A stretch of 64,000 nucleotides of DNA from Ectocarpus siliculosus (Eukaryota > Sar > Phaeophyceae > Ectocarpales > Ectocarpaceae), in assembly GCA_000310025.1 (NCBI GenBank), contig FN649743.1:175757-239756 (forward strand), written 5' to 3'. This document shows positions 58,893 through 64,000 of this stretch, in pieces. Numbering within the stretch: the stretch's first letter is position 1; each line of letters opens with the position of its first letter. The notes beneath the pieces were generated by a model that searched no databases, had not been told where the DNA came from, and saw only the letters and a program-made list of their open reading frames with translations. The translations under genes and the position numbers were made by a program.

Positions 58893-60983
58893 TTAGGGAA
58901 AATATTGGCATGGAAGTCTTGGTTCGATTGTTAGCCGGCCGATGCATTTCGTGGGTATTGCGAGCACCATTGAAGAGGCCACTCGCCTGGTGGCCACGCA
59001 TTCGTCGTCGGGAACCACGAAGTATCCATTAGCTTTCTTGTAGTGCGGCCTGCTAAATTCAGGAACGGTGAAAAACAAGCAGGGAGATACTACTGTAGGT
59101 CCGCCTGAGGGAGGATCACGCGGGGTGTGTGAGCAGTGGACAAGTCTCTATGGCGTCTTGCAAGCAATTAGCCGCATCCAATTCCCCACACTACTGGCAG
59201 TTTTGCAAAACCGCCCATGGGGCACCCCTGGGCAGCCCATGAACTGCCCACGAAGTGCCTACCGTGGGCACTTCAAAACGTAGAAAATCGATACCGGCAT
59301 ATCAACCTACAGTAGAAATTAGCCACCGGCACATCAATCTAGAACTTAGCCACCCAGAGCCACATCGCGTACGTGTCGGATTGGAGTTAGGGATAGGGTT
59401 CCGTTAGGGTTTTAGCCGTTACTACTGTACGTCCCTTCCAAAGCAGATAGTCTGCAGGGTATTGGAGTACACTGGTTCCGGTTGAAGGGCACTCATTGAC
59501 GGCCCATGGGTTTGTCCGTGGGCATCCCCAATGGGCAGCCCATGGGTACCACCGCGCCCATGGGTACACTGCGTCCATGGGTACTTCGGTGCCCATGGGA
59601 AGCCCATGGGTGCCCCATGGGCTGTTTGGCAATATTATTGAAAGCGTGGGAGACCCGCCACAGCGGGCCTCTTAGGTGCCGAATCTGGCCGGATGCAGCG
59701 CATATTATTCTCCTTTTAAGCAGTCGACACATTCGATCGTGGCAGTCCCTTGCCTGTCAACCACTTCGCAGACTGCCACGATGACAGCCATTCCACTTGT
59801 TTTACCAAGCGGCCAGTGCTCCGTGCCATCGCTCGCCGCATATCCGAGTGAGACAGAGAGCATATCGGCCATGTAAACGCCCTTGCCATAAGCCGCACCG
59901 CTGGACATGTACTTGGAGCCTTGATTTTATCCGTAATCGGAGTGTGGAGCAAGGAACGTACATTGACATGATCCTTTTCAAGCCGTTTGTTTTCCTGCCT
60001 TGGCACTATAATGGGTACTTTCCTGCCACGCCGTAGCTCTTCACCATTTATCGTACAAACGACGTACAGACTACACGCGGCTGATCATTTTGTGCCACCG
60101 GTAGTTAAACAATACCACAACTTGCATCCACAGATCTTCAGTGCAAGTTGGTTCCACAAGCCACGTTGTTTGTACCAAACCACCAACAGAATGAGGCGAA
60201 AAAAATATCGCCTGACATGAACGTTAGCAACACTAGGTGTGTGTATCGGGGCGGGGGGGCTCTGCGGACGAGAGTGTCAACCACCGGGGTGAACTGCAAA
60301 TGAAGGAATCACGTGAGTGTGGGTCCAAAGCGCATCAACACCATAAAGTTCACCAAGTCCGAATATTTTTCAGCAACCCTCCCGAACCACTCTCTAACCA
60401 GCAGTCGTTTTGATGACACGGGGGGTCGTAAATACCGGACATGTTCTTGAGGCCCAACTGGAGGATAGCGTGCCAGTTATCGGGTTTGCTACCGTGAAAG
60501 GCGAAAAACGAGCCCGTCCGCCCATTCGAAGCCGCCTCCCTCTTCATCCTCTGAAAGTTTGCCTCGCGCTCCGCTGTGCCTGAGACAGGCACGAAAAACC
60601 ACGCGTGGGTTGTTCGATACAGATTGAACGCAGGAGCGAAATCGCTGAGCGGGGTAAGGAGACGCGACTTGCGGAGATGCAACCCTTTTCAACGGTCATC
60701 TCCGCATCACCCTCACTATCCACGAATGCGTTCTTGTTTACAAGACAAGAATAATGTCGGCGGTCCGTAGAACCGAGCGGTCGGCGGCGAGTCCAGCCAT
60801 TTCTTCGCTGTCGTCGCCAATGGGGTTCCGATAGGTTTGGACTATCCGCTGCCATTTAAGTTTATGGAAGGCGTCATACGAACTAACCGGTGACCACCAA
60901 AACTCAGGCGTCTCGTCCTCGACGTCATTTTGAAAACGGGGTAGACGATTGACAATATTCAGTGGGCATCGGTCGCTGTTCAT
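58893..60983 (-). CDS. PARP-family ADP-ribosyltransferase-like protein, 4 exons
   Basis: The exons in gene order are 60983-60742, 60644-60436, 59919-59754 and 59049-58893. All phases fit and give 257 residues. The N-terminal 80 residues are unassigned (WWSPVSSYDAFHKLKWQ). The catalytic fold follows: GSFFAFHGSKPDNWHAILQL holds the NAD-binding His (about 131) and LGLKNMSG follows. Next is AAYGKGVYMAD with the conserved Tyr (about 166), then SVSLGYA, AVCEVVDR and the last strands GYFVVPDDECVATRRV. The order and spacing match the PARP6/8/16 group of the PARP family, which transfers ADP-ribose from NAD to proteins. No Glu is seen at the usual third position, so mono-ADP-ribosylation or loss of activity is inferred. 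Intron 3 uses a GC donor (GACAG|GCAAGG). More 5' exons are possible, though ATG at 60983 gives an open start. Confidence 0.8.
59205..59630. mobile_element. CCATGG-rich foldback element inside the PARP-like gene
   Basis: The left end GCAAAACCGCCCATGGGGCAC and the reverse complement of the right end (GCCAAACAGCCCATGGGGCAC) match at about 19 of 21 bases. The right half (59497-59625) carries a series of CCCATGGG palindromes spaced 10-20 bases apart. The 426-bp block lies wholly in intron 3 (59050-59753). It has no coding capacity. Confidence 0.7.
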
Positions 60984-61582
60984 ATCGGGCGGGGCCTGTT
61001 TTTTTCATGAATCATTCGAATTGAAACGACCGCTTGTCTCGAAACACGCTATATACGCTTGCTCCTAGAGATAAGTCGCCAACAACGTTTCTTTGCCTGA
61101 ATACGCCCACCCCGTTCAATTCGTGCTATGCAATAAAGCTGACAGTCGACAGGAAAAGAACTGTTGTAGTGAGGGAACCGCATACATCAGCGGAATCAAG
61201 ATTTTACTCTCGTGCTGAAAATGGGGCGCTTCACCATCCACCCCCCTGAACCCTAGCTTCTTTCCGGTGCCCCCACCAACCTGTGACGAGCATGAACTGC
61301 TTCGCGCATGGTATCTCACGAATGATCTCGTCTTCGCGCAACGGACGGAGATGAGCCCGGGTCCTGCAACGACAAACCAAGATTCATTCGGTTCATTCGT
61401 CGTTTGGAGATAGGGAACTGACACAATTTTGAAGAGCGACTCGAACCCAGCGTCTTCAAGTCACATGTTCGAACCACATAGCATGTCTCAAGCCGGCTGT
61501 TTTTTTAACCACACCACCACAAAACTTATCAAATGTGGGATCAAGGCCACCGACGGACGAACGCCAACTGCTACGGTACTAC

Positions 61583-62178
61583 TCACGCTGATAGTAGCCA
61601 TCGCAGCAGTGGGTACGCATACGACAGCGGGTTCCACTCCTCCCTCCCCTTCCCGCCATCGTTAGCCTCTGCATCGTCGTGTCCCTCGGCTCCGGCGATA
61701 CCAAGTAGAGAACCAGCAACTACGCCTCCCATGGCAGCGTCAGCGGCGGCCTCCTTTGCAGCAAGAGCTTCGGCTGCAGCAGCTTCTTCAGCAGCAGCAA
61801 TGGCTTCTGCAGTAGCGACAGCTTCGACAGCGGCGATGGCCTCTGCCTTCGCAACAGCTTCAGCTGCATCCTCAGTGTCGCCCTCGTCAATATTGTCGGC
61901 AACCGCAGCATCAACGACAGCGGCAACCGAAGCAGCGCCAAAAGAACTCGGATTGACGCCTTCAATGTCGCCCATGTTCCCGTCTGCGACGTTGGCTTGT
62001 TCACCCCAGCCGGAGCTGGAGCTGGAGCTGGAGTTGGAGCTGGAGGAAGGACTACCGACTTTCCGTTTTTCGGCAATCCTCTTGACACTCCGCCTCATGT
62101 CTTCCACAGTTGGGAAGGTAGCGAGTATTTCACGCACCTGGCCGAAACGTGGATCGCTGCATTTGAATAGGGTGCCAA
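61583..62178 (-). CDS. Possible terminal exon of an unidentified gene (Ala/Glu-rich)
   Basis: The minus-strand frame is open from an acceptor CTGCAG at 62179-62181 to the stop at 61583, about 197 residues. It begins GTLFKCSDPRFGQVREILATF..., with MRRSVKRIAEKRK next, which looks like folded protein. It then passes into a Ser run, an Asp/Glu/Ala region and Ala-Glu repeats (EAVAKAEAIAAVEAVATAEA) predicted to form a long helix. No family is recognised, and no upstream exon was joined with confidence. The plus-strand frame over the same bases is a shadow. Confidence 0.4.
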
Positions 62179-62798
62179 CTGCAGCTCGTCATCAAGGAGC
62201 TCTTGTAGTGAAGCCCGAATGGTGGCATGTGGGACTACCAGAACAACGTCTTGGGGCTTGCTAAGAAGGCATGAGAAGGGGTCTCGCCATGATATCCGTC
62301 ACTACTGGCTGTCATTCAGCCCACCTTCTGTTCGTCGCTTTTGCCGCTTTCCATGGCACCCAGCTGAACCTGTGGCAGAGTAGAATGCCATGTAGATGGA
62401 CGTTAACACTTGTCGAAGAGTCGCTACAAAGGGGTTTGCTCGTGTAACGTGCTGCTGCTCCCTCTCGCTTCAAAGACGAGTCTTGCTCGCAATGCGAGAT
62501 GGAACCGCGCGGTCTCACGGGCGTGATACACAGAACTCCTTACATGTAGATACCGCGCTCGCAACCCTTTGGTCACTGCCACCAAATAATTGGGACAGCG
62601 ATGCACATATCTCCAAGTGCCCCCGGTAGAACGAGTTATTATGAATCCCCAACACTCTGGTGCGCCTTTGCAGCAACCATCACATTGATGCGACGCGACA
62701 GGTGTCCACGCGTGAGAGGTGCGAGGAACATGAAGGATATGATGAGTGACATGCCAAAGTCAGATGTAGAAAATTCTCACAATAAGACTCCGTAGCAC

Positions 62799-62945
62799 GT
62801 ATCTCACCGTGCTAGGAAACGCAAGCTCCGGCCGGCGACCATGCATTGCCATATAGAACAGATCAATAAGCAGATCGACGGTCTCCCCTTTCTTCTCCAC
62901 CTGCTTCGACGTATCGACAACACATTTTCCACAAACAGTCTTCAC
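62799..62945 (-). CDS. Possible internal exon of an unidentified minus-strand gene
   Basis: The frame KTVCGKCVVDTSKQVEKKGETVD followed by LLIDLFYMAMHGRRPELAFPST ends at a good donor (ACG|GTGAGA at 62799). The composition is protein-like. It may belong to the same gene as the frame at 61583-62178, but the joining exon was not found. Confidence 0.35.
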
Positions 62946-64000
62946 GAACGATATTTATTTTCATGTGGAAGCCTTCGAAGGTTGTTCCAAGTTTATGAGG
63001 AGGCCGTTGCTGTCGGGGTCACCCACCATTGTGTGTTAAGCGCGTATGGTTGATATCGGGCCACCATCACCTTGATCACGTGTCTCAAAATCACGTGAGC
63101 AGCAGAAAAAAATCGCTTTCAGCACTCTACGATCCAGTATGTGTTGACCCTCTGGCGTATCACTTTGGGATGCGGCAAGCATTCACCCCCAACGAACCGA
63201 AGTGCGGTCATAGGTTCAGGAGACTCTCAAGTGGATGCCGCCCGCCGAAACCAGGTGCACGGAACAAGGAGTATGATATATGTCTAAACGATTGAGCACA
63301 GGTCATGTCTATACTACCATATAGGATTCAGTAGAAGCACCGGAAGTTGAGTTCAAGTTCGCACTCCTCTATCCTACTTTCTTCAGGGTGTGTTTATCAT
63401 GGGTACGCCTGCACCGCTGGAGTTTACAACCTGTGAATGGACATCTGTGCCGCATCCCATCTCCTCCGAGCTCATGACACATAGTTCCTGTGGGATTGCG
63501 AAAGAGGAGAATGTTACCGTGTGGGAAGAAGTAAGCTAGCAAATGAAGAAATGTAGCTCGTTGAAGACGTTTGCCTGAATCATCAAAGTTGCACAATGGG
63601 GCCGAAAAATTACCTTCTCTTCAGCGGTAGTAAGTGGTGCACGGCCGTTCGATGGCACTTGGACAAAGGAGAGAACACCGTATAGTAAAAAAAAGGCGGC
63701 TGGAAAAACTTCGACTTCCCATACTTACGATGAGCGGCGAGAAAGAACTATCCGTTGGGCGACTTGGTTATCCCTGGAGAAACAACGCCCAGCCATGTTC
63801 GAACAACCGGCCGAATCTACCACTTTTCTCCCACGCACCCTCGTCGTTCTCGATTTTCCATCGGAAGTCGTCTTCCCTGCCCTTTCGTCAAGCTTATCTT
63901 ACCCTGCAATCCTCTACCTTTGGGCACACGATGGGAACTGCCGGGAGGTAGCCCTCAATGGCATCTCCACAGACCAAGCAGATCTTGTTCGCGTTCCGAA
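62946..64000. other. Right end of the window, unassigned
   Basis: There are short open frames on both strands, the longest about 105 codons at 63634-63951 (+). None shows a motif or a consistent exon chain. It may contain introns or further exons of a minus-strand gene that runs in from the right. Confidence 0.3.

Noticed and set aside
61437-61490. tRNA-like GGTTCGA phrases on the minus strand
   Set aside because: GGTTCGA-like boxes occur, but no cloverleaf with acceptor and anticodon arms could be drawn.
1-64000. Bacterial-type operon or defence system
   Set aside because: All confident genes are intron-rich eukaryotic families with independent orientation. Nothing indicates a prokaryotic or viral cluster.

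Overview
This window looks like nuclear DNA of a brown alga, most likely Ectocarpus or a close relative. The basis is GC-rich exons of 55-400 bp split by many 300-1800 bp introns, strong GT-AG junctions with some GC donors, low-complexity triplet repeats, 100-N scaffold gaps, and proteins of ordinary eukaryotic families. The organism is inferred from gene style and was not proved by any search. Bacterial-style long ORFs are not the genes here. The coding models were rebuilt by joining exons whose phases fit and whose joined protein matches a known family.

Layout from left to right. 32-2149 (+): 3' end of a multi-pass membrane protein. 4052-11959 (-): complete serine hydroxymethyltransferase in 11 exons. 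12813-16204 (+): histidine-phosphatase (phosphoglycerate-mutase-like) protein in 5 exons, divergent from SHMT. 16205-19355: no gene seen, some small duplications. 19356-24580 (-): unrecognised acidic protein in 6 exons with a sequencing gap in one intron. About 25380-27120 (+): decayed reverse transcriptase, followed by a small inverted-repeat element. 28869-29553: a repeat element flanked by apparent target duplications. 31322-39702 or further upstream (-): BRAP/BRIZ-type RING + ZnF-UBP + coiled-coil ubiquitin ligase, whose intron holds a second copy of that repeat. 42478-56983 (+): complete DNA ligase I in 21 exons, with two terminal-inverted-repeat elements in one intron. 57770-58420: CATGAC-rich palindromic repeat region. 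58893-60983 (-): PARP-family ADP-ribosyltransferase-like protein in 4 exons, with a palindromic CCATGG element in an intron. 60984-64000: two possible exons of an unidentified minus-strand gene.

The genes do not form a pathway or operon. They are ordinary housekeeping or regulatory genes: one-carbon metabolism, Okazaki-fragment joining and excision repair, ubiquitin ligation, ADP-ribosylation. I found no CRISPR array, tRNA or rRNA. The most novel material is the set of short non-autonomous repeat families in the introns and intergenic DNA, at least four distinct types, and three introns with GC donors. No previously undescribed multi-gene system could be supported.
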